Assembly (NCBI RefSeq): GCF_003385215.1
Contig: NZ_PQHW01000026.1
Location: forward strand, 1-64,000
Length of the DNA: 64,000 nucleotides
Direction: 5' to 3'
Source: Amycolatopsis thermalba
Lineage (GTDB): Bacteria; Actinomycetota; Actinomycetes; Mycobacteriales; Pseudonocardiaceae
Each line of letters starts with the position of its first letter. Position 1 is the first letter of the stretch. Both the position numbers and the translations under genes were made by a program. The notes under the pieces were generated by a model that did not search any database, had not been told where the DNA came from, and saw only the letters and a program-made list of their open reading frames with translations. Shown piece after piece: positions 15,800 to 23,709 of the stretch.

Positions 15800-17287
15800 T
15801 CAGACGTCTTCGGGCGCGATGCCGGCGGCGGTCAGCGGCAGGCCGAGCTGGGCGCGCTCGGTCAGCCACCGCGTCGGCCGGTAACGCGGGTCGCCGGTGG
15901 CCTGCTGCAGCGCGCGCTGCAGCGTGAGCAGCCGGGCCGGGCCCACCACGTCGCCCCAGGCCAGCGGCCCGCGCGGGTAGCCGAGCCCGAGCCGCACGCC
16001 CAGGTCGATGTCGTCCGGCGCGGCGATGCCCTGTTCGGCGATCGAGGCGGCGACCGACACGATCGAGGACACCAGCCGCTGCGCGACCCCGCCCTCGACG
16101 TCCCGCACCACCGAGACCGCCTTCTCGCCACGAGCCAGCACCGCGCGCGCGTCGCGGGCCGCGGCCGGGTCGGCGGCCGGGGTGATCGCCAGCACCCGGC
16201 GGCCGGTCCGGATCGACAGCGGGTCGACGCCGAACGTCCGCTCCGGCGGCAGGCCCTGCGCGGCGATCGCGGTCGCGACCGTGGTGCCCCACGTCGTGAC
16301 GAGCGCGACCGCGTCGCCGGTGAGCGTGCCGGTGACCTTCGCCCCGGCCTCGGTCAGGGCGGCGCGCAGCTCGTCGTCGTCCGTCCACACCGGACGGTCG
16401 GCATCGCCGGTGATCGGCTTCTCCGCGGGCTTTTCCGCCCCCTCGGTGTAGTCGAACCAGCCCTGCTTCGTCTTGCGGCCGTGCAGGCCCGCCGCGACGC
16501 GGTTCGGCGTGAGGAACGACGCGCGCAGCCGGTCGGAGAAGCGGAACCCGGCCCAGATCGACTCGATCACCGTCGCGGTGACGTCCAGCCCGGTGAGGTC
16601 CATCAGCTCGAACGGGCCCATCTTCAAGCCCAGCACGTCCCGCGCGATGCGGTCCAGCTCGGCCGGTCCGGCGACCTGGCGCTCCAGCAGCGCGAGCGCC
16701 TCGGTGACCAGGCCGCGCCCGGCGTGGTTGATCAGGAAGCCCGGCGTGTCCGACACGACCACCGCGCTGTGCCCGGTCTCGCGGACGAGCGCGGAGACGC
16801 TGTCCACGACATCGGGCCGGGTGCGGGCGCCGGGGATCACCTCGACGATCTTCATCAGCGGCGCCGGGTTGAAGAAGTGCAGGCCGACCAGGCGGGACGG
16901 ATCGGACAGCCGGGCGGCGATCTGCGTGACCGGCAGCGACGAGGTGTTGGTGGCGAACACCGTCGTGGCAGGCAGCGCCTTCTCCAGGTCGGTGAACAAC
17001 GCGGCCTTGGTGTCCAGGTCCTCCCGGATCGCCTCGATCACCAGGTCCGGCTCGCCCGGCTGGGCGGGGGAGTCCAGTGGCACCAGCCGTGCGCCGATCG
17101 CGGCGGCCTCCTCGGCGGTGCTGCGGCCCTTCCGCACCGCCCGGTCGAGCATGCCGCGGACGAACTCCACGGCCTCGCCGACCGATTCCGGCCGGGCGTC
17201 GGCCAGCTCCACGGTGTGCCCGGCGGTCGCCGCCCACTGGGCGATCCCGCGGCCCATCACCCCGGTCCCGACGATCCTGATGCGCAC
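15800..17287 (-). CDS. 3-hydroxyacyl-CoA dehydrogenase (PaaH/FadB type)
   Basis: About 495 residues. The N-terminal NAD Rossmann domain opens VRIRIVGTGVMGRGIAQWAA; catalytic-region signatures HFFNPAPLMKIVEV and the SDTPGFLINHAGRGL segment follow, then one complete and a second C-terminal helical 3HCDH domain (GVRLGLGYPRGPLAWGD). It oxidises 3-hydroxyacyl-CoA to 3-ketoacyl-CoA. The GTG at 17287 has AAGGAG six bases upstream; an ATG at 17302 overlapping the preceding stop as ATGA is the alternative and would add five residues. Confidence 0.9.
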   Translation of the reverse strand: MRIRIVGTGVMGRGIAQWAATAGHTVELADARPESVGEAVEFVRGMLDRAVRKGRSTAEEAAAIGARLVPLDSPAQPGEPDLVIEAIREDLDTKAALFTDLEKALPATTVFATNTSSLPVTQIAARLSDPSRLVGLHFFNPAPLMKIVEVIPGARTRPDVVDSVSALVRETGHSAVVVSDTPGFLINHAGRGLVTEALALLERQVAGPAELDRIARDVLGLKMGPFELMDLTGLDVTATVIESIWAGFRFSDRLRASFLTPNRVAAGLHGRKTKQGWFDYTEGAEKPAEKPITGDADRPVWTDDDELRAALTEAGAKVTGTLTGDAVALVTTWGTTVATAIAAQGLPPERTFGVDPLSIRTGRRVLAITPAADPAAARDARAVLARGEKAVSVVRDVEGGVAQRLVSSIVSVAASIAEQGIAAPDDIDLGVRLGLGYPRGPLAWGDVVGPARLLTLQRALQQATGDPRYRPTRWLTERAQLGLPLTAAGIAPEDV

Positions 17288-17298
17288 GGTTCTCTCCT

Positions 17299-18054
17299 TC
17301 ATCGCAGATACACCCGCTCCGGGTCGACATCCTCGCGCAGCAACCGTAGTTCGGCCTCGCTCGGCGGTGCGATCACCGTCACGTCGCCGGCGACCTTCAG
17401 CGGCCAGCCGGTGGCTTCACGCGCCTGCTCGACGGTGGCGCCGGGGTGCAGCGCGACCAGTTCCAGCTCCTCGCCGGGGCCGCCGCGCGCGAGGATGCCC
17501 AGCTCGGTGATCACCTTCGTGACGCCGAGCCCGGACGGCCGCACGCCGTCGGCGAGCGCGCGGTCCGGGCCGGGGGAGGTGCAGAAGTCCAGCTCGTCCA
17601 CAAAGGACCGCGGGTCGTGGCGGCGCATCACCACGAACACCTCGCGGGAGTTCGCCATGACCTCCATCGCGCCCCCGGGGCCGGGCAGCCGCACCTTCGG
17701 CGAGTGCCAGTCGCCGATCACCGACGAGTTCAGGTTGCCCCAGCGGTCGATCTGCGCGGCGCCGAGGAACCCGACGTCGATGTGCCCGCCCTGCAGCACG
17801 TACCCGAACAACGCGGGCATCGACAGCACGGCCTCGGCGCCGGTGATCAGCACCGCGTCGGCGATCGTCTCGGGCAGGTGCGAGGGGTGCGCCCCGCACA
17901 CGCCGGATTCGTAGACGATCTCCAGATCGGGTGCCACGGTCAGGTGCGCCAGCGACGCGGCCAGCGTGGGCAGGCCGATCCCGGCGAACACCGTGCGCTT
18001 GCCCGCCAGCTCGCGGGAGGCGACGACGGACAGGACTTCGCTCGACGTGGTCAC
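17299..18054 (-). CDS. CoA-transferase subunit beta (class I, GctB/IpdB-like)
   Basis: A 251-residue class I CoA-transferase small subunit. It carries LEIVYESGVCGAHPSHLP (about residue 43), with the ESG segment in the place of the usual catalytic-glutamate loop, and DVGFLGAAQIDRWGNLNSS later. Such alpha/beta enzymes act on glutaconate, 3-oxoacids or, for IpdAB, steroid ring remnants. The GTG overlaps the alpha-subunit stop by four bases. Substrate is open; the neighbours suggest a beta-oxidation-like pathway. Confidence 0.85.
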   Translation of the reverse strand: MTTSSEVLSVVASRELAGKRTVFAGIGLPTLAASLAHLTVAPDLEIVYESGVCGAHPSHLPETIADAVLITGAEAVLSMPALFGYVLQGGHIDVGFLGAAQIDRWGNLNSSVIGDWHSPKVRLPGPGGAMEVMANSREVFVVMRRHDPRSFVDELDFCTSPGPDRALADGVRPSGLGVTKVITELGILARGGPGEELELVALHPGATVEQAREATGWPLKVAGDVTVIAPPSEAELRLLREDVDPERVYLR

Positions 18055-18986
18055 TTCTGCAGCCTCCGTCCGTAGTTCACCGGTTCGCTCCAGGCTTCGC
18101 CGACGGCCAGGCCCGCCCAGGACTCCGCGCCCAGCTTGGCGACGTACTCGGCGTGGTCGGCGGTGCCGTGCACCCACTCCGCCATCCACGCGGCCAGCTT
18201 TTCCTTGTCCCTGCTGATGCCCGACCACGCGCGGTAGAAGGCGTTGTCGCGGTCGTAGTAGCCCTGCGCGAACGACGGGTGCGCGCCGCGCGGGACCTCG
18301 ACCACCGCGTCCACGGCGTGCGCGGGCACGACCGTGCGGTTGGGGTCGCTGCGGATCACCTCGTCGGCGACGATCTCCTCGACCACCACGATCGCCTTCT
18401 CCGCGGCGTACACCGCCTCGGCCTGGATGCCGGTCAGGCCCCAGATCTGGGTGTTGCCGGCCCGGTCGGCGCGCTGGGCGTGGATGATCGTGACGTCCGG
18501 GTTGACCGGCGGGACGACGTAGATCTGCTCGTCGCCGTAGGGCGAGGCGACCTTGCGGATGTCCGGGTTGACCCGCGGCAGGTCGGAGCCGGCGTAGGAG
18601 CGCAGCGGGTAGAACGGCAGGCGCTGCGCCCCGGCGAGGTAGCGGCAGATCATGCCGTAGTGGCTGTACTCCTCGAACTCCAGCGGTTCGGGGTCGGCGT
18701 GCTCGACGCGGCGGCGCAGCCTGCCCAGCGACCCGGCCGAGGAGTTGCCGACGAACGACGACACCAGCTTGCGCACGCAGCCGCCGGCGAGCATCTGGTC
18801 GACGACGATGTCCGCGGTCATCCGGACCACCGTGAGGTCGCGGCGGCCCTGCCGGATGATCTCGTGCCCGGCCGCGGTGGGGATGAGGTGCGTGAACCCT
18901 TCCAGCGAGACGGTGTCCCCGTCGTGCACGAAGGCCGCGACCGCGTCGCGCAGGCTCATCGTCTTGTCCGGACCCGGGCGGGGCAT
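18051..18986 (-). CDS. CoA-transferase subunit alpha (class I, GctA/IpdA-like)
   Basis: A 311-residue class I CoA-transferase large subunit. Features are the opening DGDTVSLEGFTHLIPTAAGH, FEEYSHYGMICRYLAGAQRLPFYPLRS in the middle and HAQRADRAGNTQIWG, the usual subunit signature. The ATG at 18986 follows GAGGAG. It is the first gene of the operon with beta subunit, 3-hydroxyacyl-CoA dehydrogenase and acyl-CoA dehydrogenase, and is divergent from a LysR gene whose likely operator lies in the shared 108-base gap. Confidence 0.85.
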   Translation of the reverse strand: MPRPGPDKTMSLRDAVAAFVHDGDTVSLEGFTHLIPTAAGHEIIRQGRRDLTVVRMTADIVVDQMLAGGCVRKLVSSFVGNSSAGSLGRLRRRVEHADPEPLEFEEYSHYGMICRYLAGAQRLPFYPLRSYAGSDLPRVNPDIRKVASPYGDEQIYVVPPVNPDVTIIHAQRADRAGNTQIWGLTGIQAEAVYAAEKAIVVVEEIVADEVIRSDPNRTVVPAHAVDAVVEVPRGAHPSFAQGYYDRDNAFYRAWSGISRDKEKLAAWMAEWVHGTADHAEYVAKLGAESWAGLAVGEAWSEPVNYGRRLQK

Positions 18987-19047
18987 CGTCGCGCTCCTCG
19001 AAGGTTCGTGGGTTGGGGCGGTCTTCACCGTGCCAGGAACATTGATT

Positions 19048-19064
19048 AGAGTCCAATACCGAAT
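19048..19064. promoter_or_regulatory. LysR-type site 1
   Basis: AGAGTCCAATACCGAAT occurs here between the CoA-transferase operon and lysR, and its exact reverse complement occurs at 20023-20039. With flanking bases it gives the interrupted palindrome ATTAGA-G-TCCAAT (19045-19057), a plausible LysR contact site. That the adjacent LysR binds it is inference. Confidence 0.6.
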
Positions 19065-19094
19065 TCGGGTCAGATCAAGACGGAGACGGTAATA

Positions 19095-19994
19095 ATGGAG
19101 TTGCGTTATCTGACGTCGTTCCTGGCGGTGGCGGAGGAGCTGCACTTCGGGCGCGCCGCCAAGCGGTTGCAGATGGCGCAGCCGCCGCTGTCCCAGCAGA
19201 TCCGGCAGCTGGAGAAGGAGCTCGGGGTCCAGCTGTTCGAACGCAACACCCGGTCGGTGCGGCTGACCAGCGCGGGCGAGTCGTTCCTGGGCCCGGTGCG
19301 GCGGGTGATGGAGGACCTGGACATCGCGACGAAGGCGGCGCCGGCGGCCGGGCGGGGCGAGTACGGGCGCGTGACGGTGGGGTTCGCGGGGGCGTCGAGC
19401 CACGAGAGCCTGCCGCTGCTGACCCGGGCGGTGCGGGCCGCGCACCCCGGGCTGGAGCTGGTGATGCGCGGGCAGACCTACGCCAACGTCGCGCTGGCGC
19501 GGGTCGCGGACGGTTCGCTGGACCTGGGGTTCGTGCGGTTGCCGATCACCCAGCCCGGCGTGGCGGCGCGGGTGATCGACGAGGAGGAGATGATCTGCGC
19601 GCTGCCGTCGGATCATCCGCTGGCCCGCCTGGACGAGGTGCCGGTGGAGGCGCTGGCGGAGGAGCCGTTCGTGAGTTTCCCGGCCAACGCGGGGTCGAGC
19701 GTGCGGGACGCGACGGTGCGGGTGTGCGTGTCCGCCGGGTTCAACCCGCGGGTGGTGCAGGAGGCGCCGGACTCGTACACGATCCTGGCTCTGGTGGCCG
19801 CCGGGGTCGGGGTGACCCTGACACTGTCGTCCTGCCAGCACATCCAGCAGACGGGGCTGGCGTACCGGCGGCTGGCCGGGGAGCCGGTGCGGTTGCAGGC
19901 CGCGCTGGCCTGGCGGCCGGACAACCCCTCGGCGGCGTTGCGGACGGTGCTGGCCATCGCGGAACAAGCCCTGCCGACGCCCGTCCGCGATTGA
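19095..19994 (+). CDS. LysR-family transcriptional regulator
   Basis: A 299-residue LysR protein: N-terminal helix-turn-helix (MELRYLTSFLAVAEELHFG, LQMAQPPLSQQIRQLEKELG) and a two-lobed periplasmic-binding-like effector domain (GRVTVGFAGASSHESLP onward). The sequence resembles the BenM/CatR side of the family, which senses aromatic or organic acids. It is flanked on both sides by copies of one 17-bp site, so it may govern both the divergent acyl-CoA operon and the downstream permease. Confidence 0.92.
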   Translation: MELRYLTSFLAVAEELHFGRAAKRLQMAQPPLSQQIRQLEKELGVQLFERNTRSVRLTSAGESFLGPVRRVMEDLDIATKAAPAAGRGEYGRVTVGFAGASSHESLPLLTRAVRAAHPGLELVMRGQTYANVALARVADGSLDLGFVRLPITQPGVAARVIDEEEMICALPSDHPLARLDEVPVEALAEEPFVSFPANAGSSVRDATVRVCVSAGFNPRVVQEAPDSYTILALVAAGVGVTLTLSSCQHIQQTGLAYRRLAGEPVRLQAALAWRPDNPSAALRTVLAIAEQALPTPVRD

Positions 19995-20022
19995 GACGAT
20001 CACCGTCTTGCCGAGGTGCTCA

Positions 20023-20039
20023 TTCGGTATTGGACTCTT
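20023..20039. promoter_or_regulatory. LysR-type site 2
   Basis: ATTCGGTATTGGACTCT is the perfect inverted copy of site 1 (19048-19064). It lies 63 bases before the permease ATG. A 17-base perfect match by chance within 1 kb is very unlikely. Confidence 0.6.
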
Positions 20040-20101
20040 CTAGGTCCTGTTTGGCACGGTGTCCAGCAACACGGGATCTCAAGGGAGAGAGAAAAACACG
20101 C

Positions 20102-21412
20102 ATGAGCACGGCCACGGCGGCCAGGCGAGCGGGCATCGGGTCGTTCATCGGCTCGACCATCGAATGGTTCGACTTCTACATCTACGGCACCGCGTCGGCG
20201 CTGGTCTTCGACAAGGTCTTCTTCCCCGAGCTGGACGGCGCGCTGGGCACGCTCGTCGCGTTCGCCACGTTCTGGGTGGGTTTCCTCGCCCGGCCGCTGG
20301 GCGGGATCGTCTTCGGCCACTACGGTGACCGGCTCGGCCGCAAGAAGACGCTGGTCATCACGCTGCTCATGATGGGCATCTCGACCACGCTGATCGGCGT
20401 CCTGCCCTCCTACGCCCAGATCGGCGTCGCCGCGCCGATTCTGCTCATCGTGATCCGCATGGTGCAGGGCATCGGCCTCGGCGGGGAGTGGGGCGGTTCC
20501 GTCCTCATCGCCTCCGAGCACGCGCCCAAGGGCAAGTCGATCCTCTACGGCGCGTTCGCCCAGCAGGGCTCGCCCGTCGGCAACACCCTGAGCACGGTCA
20601 GCTTCCTGGCGATCAGCCAGCTGCCGGACGACGCGTTCACCTCGTGGGGCTGGCGGGTGCCGTTCCTGTTCTCCGCGCTGCTGGTGATCGTCGGCCTGTT
20701 CATCCGGCTGCGGGTGGCCGAATCGCCCGCGATGGCGAACCTCATCGAGAAGAAGGCGGTCGCCAAGCTGCCGTTCACCGAGGTGCTGCGGACCCAGCCG
20801 CTGCTGATCGTCCTCGGCATCGGGGCGTGCACCATCGGGCTGTCCGCCACGTACTTCAAGTCGACGTTCGCGCTGTCCTGGGCCACCTCGGACCTCAGCT
20901 TCGACAAGAGCTCCTTCCTGACGATCATCCTGGTCGCCAACATCACCCAGATCCTGGTGCAGCCGTGGGGCGCGCTGATCGCGACGAAGATGCGCAGCTG
21001 GTCCCGCGCGGTGATCGTGATGCTGGTGCCGGAGATCCTGCTGATGCCGCTGATGTTCCTGTTCATCAGCACGGAGAACTACGCGCTGGCGATGGTCGGC
21101 ACGGTGATCGCGACCGTCCCGCACTGCCTGTACTACGCGGCGCTGGCCGGGATGCTCGCCAGCCGCTTCCCGGCGAACGTGCGCTACACCGGAATTTCCC
21201 TGTGCTACCAGCTGTGCGGCACGCTGCTCGGCGGCACCACGCCGATCGTGGGCCAGTTCCTGCTGAGCCAGACCGGATCGATCGTCGCCGTGATCGTGTA
21301 CGCGGTGTTCCAGGTGCTGCTGACGCTGGGCTGCATGCTCGCGTTGCTGCGCAAGCCCAACTACGACGAGCGCGCCGGCGAGGCGTCGGGCGCGCAGGCC
21401 GTCGCGGCCTGA
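20102..21412 (+). CDS. MHS-family MFS transporter (metabolite:H+ symporter)
   Basis: A 436-residue, 12-helix permease. It opens with the MHS hallmark GSTIEWFDFYIYGTASALVF, and the loop 2-3 motif GHYGDRLGRKKTLV is present near residue 75, as is RMVQGIGLGGEWGGSVLI (about residue 120). Family members import organic acids such as alpha-ketoglutarate, shikimate or proline derivatives. It probably brings in the substrate of the LysR-controlled acyl-CoA pathway and is followed after 14 bases by a MaoC gene. Confidence 0.9.
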   Translation: MSTATAARRAGIGSFIGSTIEWFDFYIYGTASALVFDKVFFPELDGALGTLVAFATFWVGFLARPLGGIVFGHYGDRLGRKKTLVITLLMMGISTTLIGVLPSYAQIGVAAPILLIVIRMVQGIGLGGEWGGSVLIASEHAPKGKSILYGAFAQQGSPVGNTLSTVSFLAISQLPDDAFTSWGWRVPFLFSALLVIVGLFIRLRVAESPAMANLIEKKAVAKLPFTEVLRTQPLLIVLGIGACTIGLSATYFKSTFALSWATSDLSFDKSSFLTIILVANITQILVQPWGALIATKMRSWSRAVIVMLVPEILLMPLMFLFISTENYALAMVGTVIATVPHCLYYAALAGMLASRFPANVRYTGISLCYQLCGTLLGGTTPIVGQFLLSQTGSIVAVIVYAVFQVLLTLGCMLALLRKPNYDERAGEASGAQAVAA

Positions 21413-21426
21413 GGGGAGTGGCTGCG

Positions 21427-21885
21427 ATGCCGGTGGTGGCGAACGGGATCCCGGAGATCCTGGCCTTGCAGGGGCGCGACCTGGGGTACTCGGCGTGGCG
21501 GGAGGTGACGCAGGAGCTGATCGACGCCTACGCCGAGGTGTCCGGGGACCACCAGTGGATCCACACCGACCCCGAGCGCGCCGCGCGGGGCCCGTTCGGC
21601 CGCACGATCGCCCACGGGTACATGACGCTGAGCTGGGGCATCCCGATGGTCGCCGAGCTGCTGCAGGTCACCGGCGTCGGGATGGCGCTGAACTACGGCG
21701 TGAACAAGGTCCGCTTCCCGGCGCCCGTCCCGGTGGGCAGCCGGGTGCGCCTGCACGCCGAGATCGCCGCGGTGGAGGAGGTCGGCCGCGGCGGGGTGCA
21801 GGTGACGCGGAAGTTCACGTTCGAGATCGAGGGTTCGGAGAAACCGGCCTGCGTGGCGGAATCCCTGACGCGCTACTACCCGTAG
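21427..21885 (+). CDS. MaoC-family enoyl-CoA hydratase/dehydratase
   Basis: A 152-residue single hot-dog-fold hydratase. The hydratase-2 motif with its catalytic Asp/His pair is clear in YAEVSGDHQWIHTDPERA (about residue 38) and GRTIAHGYMTLSW follows. It hydrates trans-2-enoyl-CoA to (R)-3-hydroxyacyl-CoA or the reverse. The ATG at 21427 follows GAGGGGAG. It sits behind the MHS permease and opposite an acyl-CoA degradation operon, likely part of the same pathway. Confidence 0.9.
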   Translation: MPVVANGIPEILALQGRDLGYSAWREVTQELIDAYAEVSGDHQWIHTDPERAARGPFGRTIAHGYMTLSWGIPMVAELLQVTGVGMALNYGVNKVRFPAPVPVGSRVRLHAEIAAVEEVGRGGVQVTRKFTFEIEGSEKPACVAESLTRYYP

Positions 21886-22018
21886 GGCGGATCGCGGAGG
21901 CCGTGTGGGAGGTGTGCCGGGACGGGCGGTACGTCCCGATCACCCGCAAGTAGCTCGGCGAACCGTGGAGCATCGCCACCGTGCCCGGTGCCGGCTACCG
22001 GATCGCCCACGGGCAGTG
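21886..22018 (+). pseudogene. relic of an OmpR-type response regulator C-terminus
   Basis: Directly after the MaoC stop, one frame reads RIAEAVWEVCRDGRYVPITRK, then a TAG stop, then LGEPWSIATVPGAGYRIA. This matches the end of an OmpR/PhoB winged helix (usual pattern: R-x-LRxKLGEPW-x-I-x-TVxGxGYRL). There is no receiver domain upstream and no start codon. It is the decayed last 40 or so codons of a regulator gene. Confidence 0.65.
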
Positions 22019-22021
22019 CCC

Positions 22022-22110
22022 ATGGATAGGCGCGCGGGCTACGCGCCCGGCTGAAACTCCTCCTCGCCGGCGTGATCCTGCTGGCCGTGGTCTGGTTGTT
22101 CCTGACGTGG
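22022..22110 (+). pseudogene. relic of a sensor histidine kinase N-terminus
   Basis: An ATG at 22022 reads MDRRAG; shifting frame by one base gives LRARLKLLLAGVILLAVVWL and FLTWSVPD. This is the characteristic start of a sensor kinase (LRxRLxLL plus first membrane helix), in the position expected right behind an OmpR-type regulator. A frameshift and the loss of the rest make it non-functional. It runs straight into a GNAT fragment. Confidence 0.55.
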
Positions 22111-22284
22111 TCCGTGCCGGACCGCGGGCAGCTCATCCAAGCGCTCCTCGGGCTGGCCGCCGGGCTGGGACTGGAGCGGGTGACGGTGCATTCGTCGTCC
22201 CGGGCGGTGGCGGCCTACCGGCGGCACGGGTTCGCGGCCTCGCCGCGGCTGCTGCACGCGGTGCTCGTCCCGCCGGCCCGTTGA
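22111..22284 (+). pseudogene. relic of a GNAT acetyltransferase C-terminus
   Basis: The frame continuing from the kinase relic reads GLERVTVHSSSRAVAAYRRH then GFAASPRLL, which matches the last strand-helix of a GNAT N-acetyltransferase (V-x-V-x-SS-x-xAVxxYxxxGF). The acetyl-CoA site and the N-terminal two thirds are missing. It ends at a TGA at 22282-22284, overlapping the -35 of the next gene's promoter. Confidence 0.6.
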
Positions 22285-22309
22285 CCGCGAACGAACTTCA
22301 CGTTATGGT
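22281..22309 (+). promoter_or_regulatory. promoter for the LPMO gene
   Basis: TTGACC (22281-22286) and TATGGT (22304-22309) are 17 bases apart. The -10 overlaps the first of two TGGTC-N2-ACCA-like boxes, so a bound repressor would block it. Confidence 0.55.
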
Positions 22310-22331
22310 CCATACCACATGGTCTAGACCA
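22306..22331. promoter_or_regulatory. two DasR-like (dre) operator boxes
   Basis: TGGTCCATACCA (22306-22317) and the perfect palindrome TGGTCTAGACCA (22320-22331) lie 14 bases apart, upstream of a chitin-active enzyme gene. TGGTCTAGACCA is the known core of the DasR-responsive element that represses chitin genes in Streptomyces until glucosamine-6-phosphate accumulates. Binding here is inferred from the match. Confidence 0.75.
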
Positions 22332-22362
22332 AAGAAGTCCAGGTTCGCCCCAAGGAGCCGAC

Positions 22363-22878
22363 ATGACCATGAGACGACGCATCGCGACCATCGCCGCCGG
22401 GGCGGCTCTCGCTCCCCTCGCCCTCGTGGCCCTCCCGGGCACCGCCAGCGCCCACGGCTACGTCAACTCGCCGCCCAGCAGGCAGGCCCAGTGCGCCCAG
22501 GGGATCGTGCCCTGCGGCGACATCAAGTACGAACCGCAGAGCGTGGAGGGTCCCAAGGGCCTGCGCAGCTGCAGCGGGGGCAACACCCGTTTCGCCGAGC
22601 TGGACGACGACGGCAAGGGCTGGCGCGCCACCCCGGTCGGCGGCACCGTGACCTTCACCTGGAGGCTGACCGCCCAGCACCGCACCAGCACGTGGGAGTA
22701 CTACATCGGCGACCGGCGCGTCGGCTTCGTCGACGACCACGGTGCCCAGCCGCCGGCGACCGTCTCCCACCCGGTCGACCTCACCGGCTTCACCGGACGG
22801 CAGAAGCTGCTCGCGGTCTGGAACGTCGCCGACACCGCCAACGCCTTCTACGCCTGCGTCGACCTGCAGATCGGCTGA
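22363..22878 (+). CDS. secreted AA10 lytic polysaccharide monooxygenase (chitin-binding type)
   Basis: A 171-residue secreted copper enzyme that cleaves chitin or cellulose oxidatively. A signal peptide (residues 1-30) ends TASA, leaving His31 (HGYVNSPPSRQAQC) as the N-terminal copper-binding residue; the second histidine of the brace is in LTAQHRTSTWEYYI (about residue 107). Four or more cysteines suit disulfides. It is a single catalytic domain without an added carbohydrate-binding module. The dre boxes upstream point to induction by chitin breakdown products. Confidence 0.9.
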   Translation: MTMRRRIATIAAGAALAPLALVALPGTASAHGYVNSPPSRQAQCAQGIVPCGDIKYEPQSVEGPKGLRSCSGGNTRFAELDDDGKGWRATPVGGTVTFTWRLTAQHRTSTWEYYIGDRRVGFVDDHGAQPPATVSHPVDLTGFTGRQKLLAVWNVADTANAFYACVDLQIG

Positions 22879-22923
22879 CCCGCGGGTGGTCCCGCGCCCG
22901 TCCGCGCGGGGCCGCCACCCCGA

Positions 22924-23661
22924 TCAGCCGTCTCCCAGGTCGCGGGCGATCGCCGTCGCGGTGGCGGACAGGGCGCCCACCCAGGTGGGCAGCACGTCGT
23001 GGTCGAAGCGGGCCGACGGGAGCGCCACCGAGACCGCCGCCGCGGGCTCGTCGGCGCCGGGCCACGGGATCGCCACCCCGACGGCCGTCAGCCCGGTCTC
23101 GGTGAGCTGGTCGTTGATCGCGAAGCCGCGCCGCCGGATCAGGCCCAGCTCGCGCCGCAGCCGGGTCAGGTTCACGTCCGTCCCGGCGTACCGGCGCGTC
23201 AGCTCGGCCGCCGGCAGCGCGGCCAGCAGCGCCTTGCCGCCCGACGCGAGGTGCGCGGGCAGCACCCGCCCGGCCCGGTCGCCCACGCGCAGGATCTGGT
23301 CGCACTCCACCGAAGCCAGGAACCGCGCCTCCGTCCCGGCCAGCACCTGCAGGTTCACCGTCTCCCGCACCCGCGCCACCAGCGCCCGCAGGTGGGGCAT
23401 CGCCACCTCGCGCAGCAACGCCACCGGCGCGCCGACCGGATCGGCCGGCCGCAGCACCGGCCCCGCCCGGTAGCGGCGGTCCGGCCCCTGCTCGGCGAAA
23501 TCCCGGTACACCAGCATCGCCAGCAGCCGGTGCGCCGTCGACCGCGACACCCCCAGCCGCGCCGCCGCCTCCGACACCCCCAGCGGCCCCTCCTGCAGCA
23601 TCGTCGCGAGGTGCAGCGCGTGGTCGACCGAGTCGATCGCGTACGGCGGTTTGTTCTTCAC
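22924..23661 (-). CDS. IclR-family regulator of the gentisate operon
   Basis: A 245-residue IclR protein: winged helix-turn-helix (AIDSVDHALHLATMLQEGPL, LGVSRSTAHRLLAMLVYRDF) and C-terminal effector domain (ASGGKALLAALP, IPWPGADEPAAAVSVALP). The GTG at 23661 begins KNKPPYAIDSVD; TACAAT lies six bases upstream on the minus strand, consistent with a leaderless transcript. It is divergent from the transporter gene of the 3-hydroxybenzoate operon with a 48-base gap, so it is almost surely its regulator. Confidence 0.9.
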   Translation of the reverse strand: MKNKPPYAIDSVDHALHLATMLQEGPLGVSEAAARLGVSRSTAHRLLAMLVYRDFAEQGPDRRYRAGPVLRPADPVGAPVALLREVAMPHLRALVARVRETVNLQVLAGTEARFLASVECDQILRVGDRAGRVLPAHLASGGKALLAALPAAELTRRYAGTDVNLTRLRRELGLIRRRGFAINDQLTETGLTAVGVAIPWPGADEPAAAVSVALPSARFDHDVLPTWVGALSATATAIARDLGDG

Positions 23662-23684
23662 AGCAGAATTGTAGATCCCTGCTG
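23661..23684. promoter_or_regulatory. inverted repeat in the IclR/transporter gap
   Basis: CAGCAG (23661-23666) and CTGCTG (23679-23684) form a perfect inverted repeat with a 12-base spacer across the start of the iclR gene. In a 48-base divergent gap this is the best operator candidate for the IclR protein. Confidence 0.4.
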
Positions 23685-23709
23685 ACAGAACCTCGCTTAC
23701 GTTCCTCGC

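Noticed and set aside
22072-22284. A 70-residue membrane-like protein
   Set aside because: It joins a kinase N-terminus relic to a GNAT C-terminus relic and has no ribosome site, so it is better explained as pseudogene debris.
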